64,000 nt of DNA from Rallus limicola (taxonomy: Eukaryota; Chordata; Aves; Gruiformes; Rallidae). Position numbers and translations under genes: made by a program. Of the stretch, positions 11,534 through 24,340 are shown piece by piece. The notes under the pieces are model-generated. The model had not been told where the DNA came from. It saw only the letters and a list, made by a program, of their open reading frames with translations, and ran no database searches. Where the stretch lies: assembly GCA_022605955.1 (NCBI GenBank), contig JAKCOZ010000015.1:4407287-4471286 (forward strand). The letters are read 5' to 3'. The stretch's first letter is position 1. Every line of letters starts with the position of its first letter.

Positions 11534-11715
11534 TCACTGGAACACGTTGCCCAGAGAAGTGGTAGAGGCCCCATCCCTGGAGATGTTCAAGGTCAGGCTT
11601 GATGGGGCTCTGAGCGACCTGATCTAGTGAAGATGTCCCTCCTCACTGCTGGGGCTAGACTAGATGGCCACTAAAGGTCCCGTCCAACACAACATGTTCT
11701 ATGATTCTGTGATTC
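11534..11715 (+). mobile_element. CR1 LINE 3' end
   Basis: This is a short, 5'-truncated CR1 tail of an older subfamily. It contains the [18 protein letters not shown] block ('cactggaacacgttgcccagagaagtgg' region), then 'ttgatggggctctgagc', and ends 'tgttctatgattctgtgattct'. It lies only about 160 bases before the next CR1 insertion in the same orientation. Confidence 0.88.
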
Positions 11716-11877
11716 TTCCACGCAAAAGGAAAGATGACTTCTGGCAACACCTCCCCTTGTCCTGCCCTGACCCTAGGTGGCCTCTGCAGCCCCAGCAATG
11801 CTCCAGAACAGGAGCACTTCAGGACAGCTTACTGAAACTCTGAGCATCACCAAGCCCACTTTCCTTGGAAATTTACT

Positions 11878-12370
11878 GTGTTCAGGTTTGGGCCCCTCAC
11901 TACAAGAAAGACATTAACGTCCTGGAGCGAGTCCAGAGAAGGGCAACCAGGCTGGGGAAGGGGCTGGAGGGCAAATCCTCTGAGGAGCAGCTGAGGGAGC
12001 TGGGGGTGTTCAGCCTGGAGAAGAGGAGGCTGAGGGGAGACCTTCTCACCACCTACAACTACCTGAAGGGAGGGTGCAGAGAGGTGGGCGATGGTCTCTT
12101 CAGCCAGGGGACAGGAGATGGGACAAGGGGCAATGGGCTCAAGCTGTGCCAGGGCAGGGTCAGAGCAGACATTAGGAAAAAATTCTTCACCAAAAGGGTT
12201 GTTGGGCACTGGAACAGGCTGCCCAGGGAGGGTGTTGATTCACCAACCCTGTATGTATTTAAAAGACAGGTAGATGAGGTGCTCAGGGATATGGTTTAGT
12301 AGAGGACGGGTATGGTTGGACTCCATGATCTCAGAGGTCTTTGCCAACCTTGTGATTCTGTGATTTTGTG
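11878..12370 (+). mobile_element. CR1 LINE fragment, C-terminal frame still open
   Basis: The plus strand encodes the CR1 ORF2 C-terminal region, from [19 protein letters not shown] to the natural stop at about 12297-12299, without a break. The 3' UTR follows, ending 'ccaaccttgtgattctgtgatttt'. From 11931 to about 12175 it matches the copy at 9581-9825 almost base for base, with only about four or five differences that I can count. The element is truncated before the catalytic domain, so the frame (11865-12299) cannot make an active enzyme. Confidence 0.93.
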
Positions 12371-13154
12371 AAATGCAGGCCAGCCACAGCACACAGAGTT
12401 AATGGCACAGACCTGCTGTCATGGGTGACTTCATAAAGTGCCAGTTCTGCTGCTGAACTCAAAATCCCAGGTCAAGACAGCAGCACTGGCTGGAGGGCTC
12501 TTCCCCTCTCTCTTCCACTCACCCCATCATGTAGACAACAGTGTCTCTTCCTTCTTCCAGGTACTTTGGAGCCCTAGCCTAGGCATATAGCAAGAACTCC
12601 TGTTCCATCCATTTCTTTGCATGAACAAAACAGAAGTGCTGGAAGATGGGGGAAGGGGAAGGGAAAATCACTGAGCTTGTAGGAATTCTACTGGGTGCCA
12701 ACCCACAAAGGAGAAAAATCCCACTGGCTCCTGGAACATGGTGCACTCTGTTAGGAGCTGCAAAGACAAGCTCATGGGGTTTGCTCTCTGGGGAGCTCTG
12801 TTTGTTAACATTTAGTTGCCTTGATAGGACTGCAGGGTATTTTCTGTAGCAGTCTGTGCCTTGTGGGATGCAGGTAAGTCCAGTAGCAACTGTGAATGAT
12901 CATAAAGGGGTGATGTGAAGCTCAGCGTTATCATTCAAGCTGAAGCCCCCGTGTGTTCTCCATAACACCCCCCACACCCCGCACTGGCCCATAACTGGAG
13001 GGCTTTCTGAAGAAGACATATTTTTACCACTTCTGGACACAAAGGAACAACAAACTATAAAAATATTAGTGTTGATGTTGAGCATCTATGTGTCGGTGTG
13101 TGTCATTCAGAGGCTGTGAGTACACCTGCCTGCAACAACACTGTGAGTTAGCCA
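12371..13154. other. Intergenic stretch between CR1 insertions
   Basis: I see no gene or structured RNA. Near its right end a nine-base repeat, TAGCCAATG, occurs at 13149-13157 and again at 13171-13179, spanning the 5' junction of the following CR1. Confidence 0.45.
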
Positions 13155-14498
13155 ATGACTAACACTGAGATAGCCAATGTCACTCCAGTCTTTAAAAAAG
13201 GCAAGAAGGAGGATCCCAGTAACTATAGGCCAGTCAGCCTCACTTCTGTCCCTGGAAAGGTGATGGAACAGCTTGTTTTGGACGCCATCTCCAAACAACT
13301 GGAAGAGAAGAAGGTCATGAGGAGTAGTCAGCATGGATTCACCAAGGGGAGATCGTGCTCGACCAATCTCATAGCCTTCTATGATGTCGTTACCAACTGG
13401 GTGGATGGAGGGAGAGCAGTGGATGTCATCTACCTCGACTTTAGCAAAGCTTTCGATACTGTCTCCCATAACATCCTGATAGAGAAGCTGAGAAAACAAG
13501 GGATAGATGAGTGGACAGTGAGGTGGGTTGAGAACTGGCTGTCGGACCGGGCTCAGAGGGTCGTGATCAGTGGAGTAGAATCTGAATGGAGGCCTGTGAC
13601 TAGTGGTGTTCCCCAGGGCTCGGTGTTGGGTCCAGTCCTGTTTAATATCTTCATCAACGACCTTGATGAGGGAATAACATCCACCCTCAGCAAGTACGCT
13701 GATGACACAAAGCTGGGAGGAGTGGCTGACACGCAGGAACACTGCGCTGCCATTCAGCGAGACCTGGCCAGGCTGGAGAGCTGGGCTGGGAGAAACCAAA
13801 TGAAATTCAACAAAAGCAAGTGTAAAGTCTGGCACCTGGGGAGGAACAACCGACTGTATCAGTACAGGCTGGGGGATGACCTGTTGGAAAAGAGCTCTGA
13901 GGAGAAGGACCTGGGGGTCCTGGTTGATGACAGGTTGGCTATGAGCAAGCAGTGTGCCCTGGTGGCCAAGAAAGCCAATGGGATCCTGGGGTGCATCAGG
14001 AAGAGTGTGTCCAGCAGGTCGAAGGAGGTGATCCTCCCCCTCTACTCTGCGTTGGTCAGGCCCCACCTGGAGTACTGTGTCCAGTTCTGGGCCCCCTGGT
14101 ATAAAAAAGACAGGGACCTTCTGGAGAGAGTCCAGAGAAGGGCGACAAAGTTGATTAGGGGCCTGGAACATCTACCCTACGAGGAAAGGCTGAGTGAGCT
14201 GGGGCTGTTCAGCCTGAAAAAAAGAAGACTTAGGGGGGACCTAATTAATGTCTATAAATATCTTAGACATGGGTTGCAGGGGGAATTGGACAGCCCCTTT
14301 TCAGTGGTCTGTGGGGACAGGACTAGGGGCAATGGCTTTAAGCTAGAGCATAGGAAGTTCCACACCAACATGCGGAAGAACTTTTTCACAGTGAGGGTGA
14401 CGGAGCAGTGGAATAGGCTGCCCAGGGAGGTGGTGGAGTCTCCTTCTCTGGAGATATTCAAGTCTCGTCTGGACGCCTATCTATGTAGTATGAGATAG
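13155..14498 (+). CDS. CR1 retrotransposon reverse transcriptase, 5'-truncated but open
   Basis: This 447-codon frame encodes the reverse transcriptase and C-terminal region of the CR1 LINE ORF2 protein, the enzyme that copies LINE RNA at a nicked target. Visible RT blocks are [10 protein letters not shown] (residues 23-32), QHGFTKGRS (59-67), [13 protein letters not shown] (93-105, first catalytic Asp), [10 protein letters not shown] (151-160) and the YADD catalytic box (181-184). The conserved C-terminal text follows, with [10 protein letters not shown] and WNRLPREVV. The N-terminal endonuclease domain is missing, since full CR1 ORF2 is roughly twice as long. The ATG at 13155 is not the native start: CR1 homology begins at about 13173, and the first few codons are flanking DNA. 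No stop or frameshift interrupts it, which implies a recent insertion. It is not a host gene. Confidence 0.88.
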   Translation: MTNTEIANVTPVFKKGKKEDPSNYRPVSLTSVPGKVMEQLVLDAISKQLEEKKVMRSSQHGFTKGRSCSTNLIAFYDVVTNWVDGGRAVDVIYLDFSKAFDTVSHNILIEKLRKQGIDEWTVRWVENWLSDRAQRVVISGVESEWRPVTSGVPQGSVLGPVLFNIFINDLDEGITSTLSKYADDTKLGGVADTQEHCAAIQRDLARLESWAGRNQMKFNKSKCKVWHLGRNNRLYQYRLGDDLLEKSSEEKDLGVLVDDRLAMSKQCALVAKKANGILGCIRKSVSSRSKEVILPLYSALVRPHLEYCVQFWAPWYKKDRDLLERVQRRATKLIRGLEHLPYEERLSELGLFSLKKRRLRGDLINVYKYLRHGLQGELDSPFSVVCGDRTRGNGFKLEHRKFHTNMRKNFFTVRVTEQWNRLPREVVESPSLEIFKSRLDAYLCSMR

Positions 14499-14570
14499 GG
14501 AGCCTGCTTTGGCAGGGGGGTTGGACCCGATGATCTCTTGAGGTCCCTTCCAACCCCTAAGATTCTGTGA
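13173..14570 (+). mobile_element. CR1 LINE, 5'-truncated copy of about 1.4 kb
   Basis: This is the element carrying the RT frame above. After the stop at 14496-14498 comes a short CR1 3' UTR ('ttggcaggggggttggacccgatgatctcttgagg' region). It ends at 'ccaacccctaagattctgtga' with essentially one octamer unit. Its 3' UTR differs from the copies at 9365, 11878 and 47975, so it belongs to another CR1 subfamily. It is the longest and best-preserved copy in the window. Confidence 0.94.
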
Positions 14571-14928
14571 GTTGCATCTGCATGGCAAACCTCAAACCTG
14601 GCAGAGGGTATCATCTGAAGAGTGGCACACCACTCCAGGCCTCATCAGAATCTCCTCCTCATTGCTGCAGTGTTCACTGTGATAAAATGCAAGTAGTTGT
14701 GAAATAGGGGCATTCTGGAGGGGGGGCTTTTGTATTCCCCACTGAGAAAAATTAATTCTTTGGGGGGGGTGGGGGAGGGATTTTTTTCTCTTGGTTCTTT
14801 CTGCTTCTTCAGAGGAAAAGATCCTTCTGAGCTGTTGGACATACCAAACCACAGTACGACTGGCTAAGACTGACAAGGTTTTCCCTTGTATTGCCTTGCT
14901 TTGCAGTCTGTGCTCTGTGTTTAATGTA
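14571..14928. other. Unique spacer with a G-rich run
   Basis: I see no gene. Around 14720-14727 and 14762-14777 there are G runs (TGGGGGGGGTGGGGGAGGG) that could form a G-quadruplex on the plus strand. The spacer separates two CR1 copies of opposite orientation. Confidence 0.5.
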
Positions 14929-15099
14929 ATCACAGAATCACAGAATGACTTGGTTAGATAATACCTTTGAGATCATGGAGTCCAACCATACCCATCCTCT
15001 ACTAAACCATATCCCTGAGCGCCTCATCTACCCATCTTTTGAACACATCCAGGGTCAGTGACTCAGCCCCTCCCTGGGCAGCCTGTTCCAGTGCCCCAG
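14929..15099 (-). mobile_element. CR1 LINE 3' end
   Basis: The plus strand begins 'atcacagaatcacagaatgac', the reverse complement of the CR1 octamer tail. It continues through 'gagtccaaccatacccatcc' and ends in 'cctgggcagcctgttccagtgcccca'. This is a minus-strand, strongly 5'-truncated copy of the subfamily also seen at 11878. Confidence 0.93.
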
Positions 15100-18000
15100 T
15101 GTTTGTGTGCTTATCACAATACTACATCACACTTAATGGAGTGGCTGGGCAGTCATCCTCAGCGTAGCCTGGGAGGGAAACAATACTTTAGCCCAAAGAG
15201 AAATTAAAAAGATGGGAGGAAGTGATGAGAGATGTTTGTGGCTTTTACAGGCTGTTTGGACAGCAGCACTCACAGGAGATTTTAGCAATACTGATACAAA
15301 GCTTTGAGCCAGGGAGGAAGAGGGAGGCGTGTTGAGCCAGTGTTTGGGGCTAGGATGCTGTTCTCCATAAACCAGAGCTTTGCAGCGTGGCTGTGAGTAC
15401 TGAGCTTTATTTGTTTTGTCTTTGGATTGTGGGAGTAAAATGCTGGTCTCCTTGAAATATGTGGGATGTTAGTGACTGAGATAATAAAGGCAAGATTTCA
15501 CCATAAATGTTTTGAATCATCTCCATCCCAGCCTCTCCCAGCAGACAGGTGCATCAGGCCATGCTACCCGCTCGACGAGCTCCTTGTGATGCACAACCTT
15601 CTCCTGCTAGTTACTGCTAACTAACGCTTTCTTCTCCTGGCTACTGCCCAGGAGTGATGGGAGAATCTCCTGGAAGATGAATCCCCCAGGGAGAGCTGCA
15701 GGGAACAACATTGCCTGCTGTGGAAAGTTTTGCAAACCAGCTGTGGTTACCCACCAGGCAGGAGATGAATATTGAGTGTTTGCTTTACAGCAGCATCTCC
15801 AGATCTAACCACACTACTCCTCATAGCTCCCTTTCACAAGGGGCAACCAGCTGAGTTCTTACAGCCCCAGCTCTCCAGAGCTAGTTCCCTCCTTGCCTGG
15901 AGCTGATCAGCACACTGCCTGAGAGCCTCCCAAATTGGGAGAGGAAGAGAAGGAACTGGCTTTGTTGCAGCCAGGCAAGTGAACAAAACTGGCTGGCTGG
16001 CAGGACTGGCTGCAGAGACTCCCCATGCTCTTCTCCAAAAGTCTGTGCTCTTTATCCCCACTGTTGCTTTTCTCTCTTGGGTCACCCTGACCGAGCCTTT
16101 CCTAAGACCTTGGTAACACACAGACTTTAGAGTTGGAGTTACACCCCTTACCCTGAGCACACAGGAGAACGTGGCACCCTGCAGACACTACCATACTCCA
16201 CATCTCCCTTCCTTGGGAAACAGTGCCTGAAGGTGGGAATTTGCTCAGATCTCAGGAGGGATTCACAGCTGACTGAGGGGGTGTTGGAGGGTTGTGGCTC
16301 CCCTCTTCGCCACAGAAGTGTTAGATGCAGCATCCTCATCCCTGAGCTGTGTTTGACTTTACCCTGTGCTTCTGCCACACTCACAGCATCCAGGTCTGCA
16401 AGTTCTGCTCAGGGCCTCTCTTCCATCTCCAGTTACTTGATGGTGGGGAACTGCTGGCAGCACTTGTGTCCCAAACCTCTCCTGGGAATTCTGCAGTCTC
16501 CTTCCCATGCAGGGACCAGCTGGGAGCAATCCTTTCCTGCTCAGCTCTGTACACAGACTGTATGCAAGCGATTTTAAACCCAGGGTGTGGACTGGCTGAA
16601 TATGACTAAGAAAATGAAAGATGACTAAGAAAAACAAGTTTGTGTGCTGTGGAATATATCTCCAGCCTGAAAGAGCTGAAGAGCTCTGCAATTCTCCTGC
16701 AAAGCCCCAAGCAGTGCACAGATCTCCTGATAACATCGAAGCACCCTGAGACCCTGAGTCGCTGCCTCCAGCTCACCTCCCAGCAGAGCTGAGAGCACCC
16801 ACATACAGAAACACCTCCTCTGCTTGATGGTCTTCCAGGAGCTTGGTGACCTTCCAAGAGTCTGTACCAGTGTAAAACCTTCTTTGCCCACTGCTTCCCA
16901 CTCCTGTGGAGCGAGTGGCTGCGCAAAGGAGCAGCCAGGACTGTCACCTCTTGCTGCAGGCCTCTGCCCCAGGCTCTGTCCCTTTGTAACTCCACATCAA
17001 AGCATGCCAGGGGCGCTGTGTCCTGGGACACTGGTGGCAGGTACACATAGAGTTCCCTGAGTAAACCACTCCTATTACTTGGCTGATTTCTACCCCTCCG
17101 CAGCTACAGTTCCAGTCATTCTCTGGCTTCTTCTGTCTCTTCTTTTGTGGTTTTCCTTTAATTTTCCCCTAATAATTCACATAATTCTGGTTGCTATGCA
17201 GTTTCCAGGCTCAGCCATCTGTGACAATCCCCCACCATGGGTGTGTGTGCAGTTTGGCTGCAGCACAGACGCTTTGCTGATTAATTTGCCCCTCTTTTTT
17301 GAATAGCTATTTTGGTGGCTTGTAAATAAACTGAAAATAAAACTGTTACTAATACCTTCCCCCTCCTAGTGACAATTAACTTCAGCAAATTAATCTTTTT
17401 CAACATGGTTCTTTGTGTGGTCTAGACCAGGGTGCAGACAGTGATGTAATCCACATGGCTTAATTTACTCCTCACTCTTGTCCTCACCGGTGCCATGCAG
17501 ATGAGGAAGGTGGGCAGAGGGGAGCAAGGGAGTGGTGTGCTACAACTGCAAGTCAGAAAGGGACATCTTTTGGGTCCTGTGCTAGGTCATCACTCAGGGT
17601 GATGAGAGGAATCCCAAAGGCTGCTTCTTCTACCAGAGCTGGGGAAGAGGAAGGGTCTGAGTCCTGTTCCCCCACATGCTGAACACGTCCCAGTCCCTGG
17701 GCCATTAAAAGGCAGCCCCTTGCTGTGCCATAACCCTTTGGTAGTACCTGAGGGGTTGCCATACAGTTCCCAAAGCTCTTCCTACAGGTGTCTTGTCACC
17801 TTGAATTGTTTTCTGATCTGCAAACAGGAAGTTTCCAGAAATAATTGCCCAGCCTTTTGACTGCATTGGTCTCCTCTCCTTCCTGCCCATGACCTGGCTA
17901 GGCATGTCAGGTTGCATTCAAGCAGGGAAGGTCATTCACTAGGGGAAGGAATAACATGTTAATGTGTCTTCCCACTTCATGCACCAGGATGTTTTATGAG

Positions 18001-21000
18001 AACAAGCAGCCCCAAGATTGCCTCCTTCATAAATACCGTTCCATAACTTCCATACCTAAAGACATCCACCATCAAACAGTTGTGTTAACTCATGCCTAAG
18101 ACTGAGAGCCTTGCAGGAATGGAGATATGCTTCTGAAACAGCTTCAGAACCTCAGAAACAACTGTAAAGCCAGAGGAGTCAATGGAAGGGAGGAACGCTG
18201 TTTAATGTAGTTTGAATGGTTGTTGTTTAGGGGTTGTTTTTCAGATGAGTGAAATCAGTTGTTTTTGGGGAAAAAGCAGTCTACAATGGCGCTAGATTAT
18301 TCCAAAATTGAGACACCACCCACTGCAAGAGGACAGAGACTGCAGAGAGCACTGAATTACACCAGTGTACTCCCACTGAGTGAGGAAGCAGGAATAACTG
18401 CTGTGAAGATCCCTTCCCAAAGACAGGGCGTGCTGGGTTGGTAGAGCATAATGAATCATGGGTTTCCAGCAGATCTGTTCGCCTTCAACTCCACCAGTGT
18501 TCTAGAAGGGTGTTTTGGCATCACAAGAAACATGACTACTATCTACTGGTAACAAGGCAAAGGAGGACATCAGGGTAGCACCAAAGAAAATGTAGGTACA
18601 GACCAGGAGATGCTATGGTTTGCCTTTAGTTGTAGGGAGCTTTACACATTAAAGTGCTAATTGCAGTGTGCAGGGTGTTGGGAAGAGCCCTCCAGCAGGA
18701 CAGGCTCTGCATGGTGGGTAGCAGGCGATGGTTGCAGGGCTCCAGCTGGGATGCAGCTGGGATACTGGTGGAGTGTGGGGAAAGGAGTGGCTCCTGGTGA
18801 CACTAACACATCGTTGCCTGAACAAGGAGTTGTGTGTATGGCCAAGGACTCTCACCAGTGCACTGCCTCGGGGTTATGAGACTGAAAAGGAACATCACTG
18901 CTAATAAATAGAAAGTGAATTCAACACTAATCCCTACATATGGGCTGCTTAAACCAAAGGATTTGCATTAATTCCAGATGTTGTAATGAACAAAAGACCA
19001 CATTCAACAATGCCAACCAGAACAGGGTGTAACTGAAGACTAAGTGTCATTTAAATCAAGCTCCTGTGCCAGTGGGTGGGGGGATGGAGAATGGGGGGGA
19101 GTAGAAGCCCTGGAGAGGCTGGTCAGGGCCCCAACACCTGCAGCCCAGCATAGGGACACTGTTGTGCACAGGGGACACCCCCCTGCTCTGGGGGGTTATC
19201 AAAATTAATTCCCCAGGAGAAGACTTACTGTAGCATTGGGAAGGAGGTTTTGGCAAAGGAGTGGTGGTGAAAACCTGTTCACATTGGTCAGGGATGGTGT
19301 CATCTTCTCTGTCCCACGGGTAATGGCAGAAAAGTAGAGGTGGCTGTAGGCAACAACAAAGCGAACACCAGCTCTGTGACCCAGCTGCTCTCAGCAGAAG
19401 GAGGTTGCTTTGTCTCTTTGGAGTGGCATAAAACTTGTTTGTACTTGGAATGAGGATAAGTCAAGAGCTGTCTGCTGGAAAGCCATAACCCATTGGTGCC
19501 TTCTCCTTGCAGCTTCCAAAGCACAGCTGGGAGCAGGGCAGTCCTGACCCACTGCTGGGTTTATCTTGCACTAAGGAAGGTGAAGAGGTGATTTTTTTAC
19601 CCTGCACCCTCCTCTTGTCCTAGGTGAGTGAAATGCCTGGAGATGCAGAAAGCTCATGCTGGCCAAGAAAGGCTCAGTGCATTTTGGGGGTGGATATTGT
19701 GTTGATGTTGCTGCACCTGCTGTAACTGGCTGGATTGGAAGGAAGCCTTAAAAGAAGTGAGCTGAACCTTGGAGGGAGCATTAAGACATCTGGTTACTCA
19801 GGCTGGGCGTAGAAGCAAACAAGAATCAAGTAACATTGTATTGTAAGACTGTATTTTGCTTGCTTGCTTCTGGTTGCATCACAGTGTGTGGTACTGGCTA
19901 AGCCTATGGAGAAGAAAACTAAGGGACTTCAAAATGATTTTGACCTTCCTGTGAGTTTGCTAGTGGGTCTTTACAGGTAATTCACTGATGTGGTGACACG
20001 TGCTGGCGCTGCAGGTTTAACTGTGCCTCCCTCCAGGGTAGCTCTAAGCGCCGCAGGACTCTGGGCTCTGCACAGGGGTTTCGCTGCCAGCCCCATTGGC
20101 CTTGTCCTTGTAGGGCTGAGCAGGGTGAGCCCTGCTGTGGGGTTTGCAGGGAGCAACCGAGTGACCTTTACTAACAAAGCTTTGTCTGCTGTTAGTTCTC
20201 AAACTTGTCACTGTTGTTTCTTTAAATTTACCACGGCCTCTCAGGTGAGCAAAGCACCCTACCTCGCCCTCACTCCCTCCTGTTGCTCTGTATATCCTCA
20301 CATCTTCTTTTCTCCCTGCCCTGAAATTGAAACCCCTTCCACCTTCTTCTTGGCAAGGTGATGACTTGCTTTGCCTCCCTGCTGCCTGCTCTGGATGGCT
20401 GCACCTGACTGTATCACCCAGTGTTTGAGAATGGGGTGTTAAAGGCTGAAGAATGTTTCGAATGAGTTATGCAATGGCATTGCAACACTGCAGTACTGTA
20501 ATCCTTCCCAAAGCAGCTCACCGCCGGGTTAAGGAAGCAAAACAAACGCCTGCTTTCCAAGCAGAGAAATCTCGCTTTGTGATGACACTGAATCTCTTCT
20601 GGATGGGGCCAGCAAGAGCCCAACGTGCGGAGGAAGCATTGGAGTTGTTCCCTGCAATGAGGATTGCCATCAACTTGCCAGGAGCCTGTTCCTGCTCCTC
20701 CAACGTCTGGTTCTTAGCCCCTTCTAGCGGGGAAAGCCGAGGGCTGCAGACCGCTCGTTGAGGTGCAGGCGAATTCCCAGTTGAGTGTCACGGTGCTGGT
20801 TGGCTGTCTGTGAAGCAGAACTGCCACAAACCTAGCAGGGCCCTCTGAGGAGAGGGGCCCTGGTAACTCCTTCACCAAGGCTTGATGTTACAGTAAGTGT
20901 GACGTTAGAAATAGGTGAAATTCACTTTCTGATTTTTCACTTTCCTTCCCTCTGCATTTCTGCTCGAGTCCTCCTCTCAGGCAGGACACAGCCTGGCAGT

Positions 21001-24000
21001 GCCCGCAGGTTTCCTGTCCTGCGGCTTGGATGTGCCTGCTGTGAGTACAGGACTGTCTAGAGTTCATTCCCTTCTCCCACAGTGGGCTGGTGTAGCAGCA
21101 AGCAAAGGGAACGGTGAACAGCATCTGGAGCAAGCACCAGCTGAGGCAATGGGGAAATCAGAGACAAGAAAGGGCCTGTGGAGAAGGGGGCAACGCAGGC
21201 ACGGTTAGGCAGGTGAACAGTCGGGTGATGCTGAGCACTGTGTAAGCACCACTGGCCAGGGAAGGTCTGCAGGAAGCATGAGTAGTGTCAGCATGACATG
21301 CTGGTGACTGTGCCTCCTCCCCATCAGGTAACACAGATTAGACCCAACACTTGCAAGAGAAGGATGGAAGGAAGGGCATGTCTGCCAGCAGTAGGAATTA
21401 TGCTGCAGCTGTTGTAACGCTGCCACTAAAGTACTGAAGAAATGATGCTGTGATTTAGTCCCCTCAAACCCAAGGCTTGTGCCAGTGACGGGGTTAGTGA
21501 TCTGTTAAATGGTTTGAATGGGGTGGCATCTGCTGGCTCCCAGCTGCTTGGGAAATTCAGACCGCACCCTGCCAGTATCTGCTGTTTCCCAGCATCCCAC
21601 CATGGGCTTTCAGTTTCCTGAACCCTTCTTGTACAGAGCTTCAGGTGGGAGAATCCAGAGGCAGCTCAGTGTCAGGGCACTGAAGGTATATGTATTTTCT
21701 CTCCTGCTCTAGGTGCAACCTTCACAGAGCCTTGTCCCCTGTGTCAAGGTGAGCAGGTTTGGGAGATGCTTCTGGAACTTTCATGGAAAGTTTTTGCAAG
21801 GGGATTTCAACTCCTTACATGTTCTGTCGATTGCATATTGAGATATGAGCATTCATTCAGAGGTGTGGAGACCTTCCCAAATCCTGTTTTCCAACTCTTT
21901 TAAAGCCCTGGATGTGGAAAGGGGACCCAGAGTATCCAGAGCAGTGCTGATCTCCTTGTCAGGACACTGAGCACCAGTACAGCAGCGTTACTCGATGGAT
22001 GCTTTTGTCTGGAGACAAAACTAAGTTCTGATGTCTCTATGTATGAAGATCCAACCTGGAGATCTGATCAGAAAAGCTGTGAAAGGAAACACTTTGAAAG
22101 TGCCTTTTCCAAGTAGCATAAAGCTTCACAAATTGTGCTCTGCTGGACAGGAATGACATAGCCAAGTGCAGAAGTGCTCGTGGTTATGAGAGAATCAATT
22201 AAGGCATGTTGATGAATAATGCATGTGCAGCTTAGGAGGGATGGATGACATCGGTTTTATTTTTGTACTGTTAATTGAGAGTGATTCTAGGACAGAAAAA
22301 AGCACAAAGGGAAGATGGGGAGCTTTGGGGGAGATTCTGGTCGGAGCGTCAGAAGCTGGAGGCTCACCAGCAACACTTCCTGTCCATTAAGCTGCAAAAA
22401 CCTCAGGAAGAGGAGTTGTACTAATGTCCTCTACAGCTCCTAATCCATGTAAGCGATACTGCCCAGGAACCCAATTCAGACTGTAAATGATATGAGCAGT
22501 TAAAGACAAGCTGAAGCTGTTGCTTTGAGATCTGACGGCCTTTCCTGCATTAAGATAATGTCTGCCTTGCTCTTTTGGGCCCCAGCTGTGGGATACTGGT
22601 CAGCTCTATTCCTCCCTAGAGATGAGGCGCCGCTGTACCTTTGATGCACAGGGGCCTCTGGATGAGGCCTGGTGCTGTGGGGTGCTGGAGGAAGCCTGGG
22701 ACCCTGGTGGGAAATGATCCGTTACAGCTTATGTCAGTCAAAGTTCCCCACATACTGGTGTGCAACCATGTCATGAGAAGACCAGATCAAACTGAGCTGC
22801 TTCACAGATCTTACGGGTCTCCCCTTGGTCCTCCCCTGTGTCAGCCCCGAGACTGGCATAACTGCTGCGGGCTGGAGCATGAGTCTGGCAAGGGAAGAGG
22901 AGAGCTCCACCTCCCTCTGCTTTGGTGTTTGCCTGAGACCTGGGTAAAGGAGTTTCCCCATGTGCAGGTGCCTGCCCAGCTCAGGGCAAACCTGCCTTAG
23001 GTGCCCAGCAGTATTCATGAGAGGGAGGGACAGAGGGCATGCCACTGTGGGGGGCAATCTGCCACTGGCCTCAGGAACCATATCAACTTGTCTGTGTAGC
23101 ACTTTTTGGTGGTATGTTAGGACAGCTGCTCTGCACAAGTTGGGTTGGAAATATTGATCCTGCTTAGAAGATTTCAGACCATTTCTTACTTTGTTTACTC
23201 TGGGAGGGGTCACTTCTTCAACCTAATCTTCCACAGGGGTGGAAAAGGACAGCTGGTACCTGCTTAAGGAACCAGAGCTGCCACGTGTGTTGGGACTGGA
23301 AGGTACTTGTGGTTCCTTGATGAGTAATACCTGAGTGTTCCACCCCAGTCCTGTCTGCATGCTGTAACTCCAACCTCGGTGTTGCAAACCAGCAGTTTGC
23401 TGCTTGGACTGAATGTTGGTGGAGCAATTGGTGGCATCTGCTTCAGTGTGGTGAATGTGGGTGTCCTGAGGCTGGACTGTGAGCTACCTGCTGGGGAAGC
23501 ATTAGTGATGTGGAGCTGTTCGAAGGGGGTAAACACTGCAGTGGGGCTGTGTTGGCAGCAACCCTGAGCCAAACACAGCCCAACACATCCACTGGACAAC
23601 ATGGACATCAGATTGCAAAGATTCATTGGCTTTGAAAGGTGGTGGTCGTAAACCTACAGAAGCCAAGGGGAGTTCTCTAGGCCTATTTTAGCTGCCATAG
23701 TTAACTTCACAGAAACAAGGAGGTGCTGGCTGCCAGAGTGCTTACAGGAGTGACCACCAAAGCTTAGCTGTGCTGTGCTTGTCAATGGTGCTGTGGAGCT
23801 AATGCCTTAAGTATGACAAGTTTTTAATGTAACGCGGAACAAAAGCCAATAAGAACTTCTCTCTGCTCTGCTGTGGGCTTTTTTGCCTGCTCTAGCTTGC
23901 TCTTGTTCCACTCTGCCTCTGAGGCCTCTGCTGTCATGCCTCTCTCTGATGTCTCCTCTGTGTCACAGGGAGGGAAAAGCTGGACTTTGATGTCAGAAGA

Positions 24001-24199
24001 AGGTCTTGTGGAGGATTTGTGGGTGATTGCGTGGGGAGATTTGCTGTGATACTCCATGCTGTGCCGAAGTCCCCATGGCCACACTGCTTGTGAGATGGCT
24101 CTGTGCTGTTATAGACCTGGGCTGCATCCATGGGATGCACAGCCAGCCGATGGTGGCAAGTGATGAGCTTCCTTTTTACCCAACACTCATTTGATAACA
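15100..24199. other. Long intergenic stretch, no gene recognised
   Basis: About 9 kb of unique sequence with no clear CR1 copy and no exon that I can support. The open frames are short, for example 102 codons at 20453-20761 and 159 codons on the minus strand at 22734-23213. None shows domain-like composition or family resemblance. It lies between the two CpG islands and could hold enhancers or a non-coding RNA, which sequence reading alone cannot show. Confidence 0.45.
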
Positions 24200-24340
24200 T
24201 CTGAAATGCTGTGTGCAGTTTTGGATGCCCGCAGTGTGTGAAAGAAGCAAATTTAAGCAAGTCCTGTGGAGGCTGTGAAAGCACTGGGACACAGCGGGCT
24301 GAGGGAACAGGGTGGGTTGAGCGGGAGAAGGGTTTGGCCA
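24200..24340 (+). mobile_element. Possible ancient CR1 remnant
   Basis: The text 'tgtgtgcagttttggatgcc ... gtgaaagcactgggacacagcgggctgaggga' loosely follows the CR1 block that encodes the VQFWAP region and its downstream sequence. Many substitutions and indels make this uncertain. Confidence 0.33.

Noticed and set aside
13107..14171. 354-codon minus-strand frame
   Set aside because: It is the antisense shadow of the CR1 reverse-transcriptase frame.
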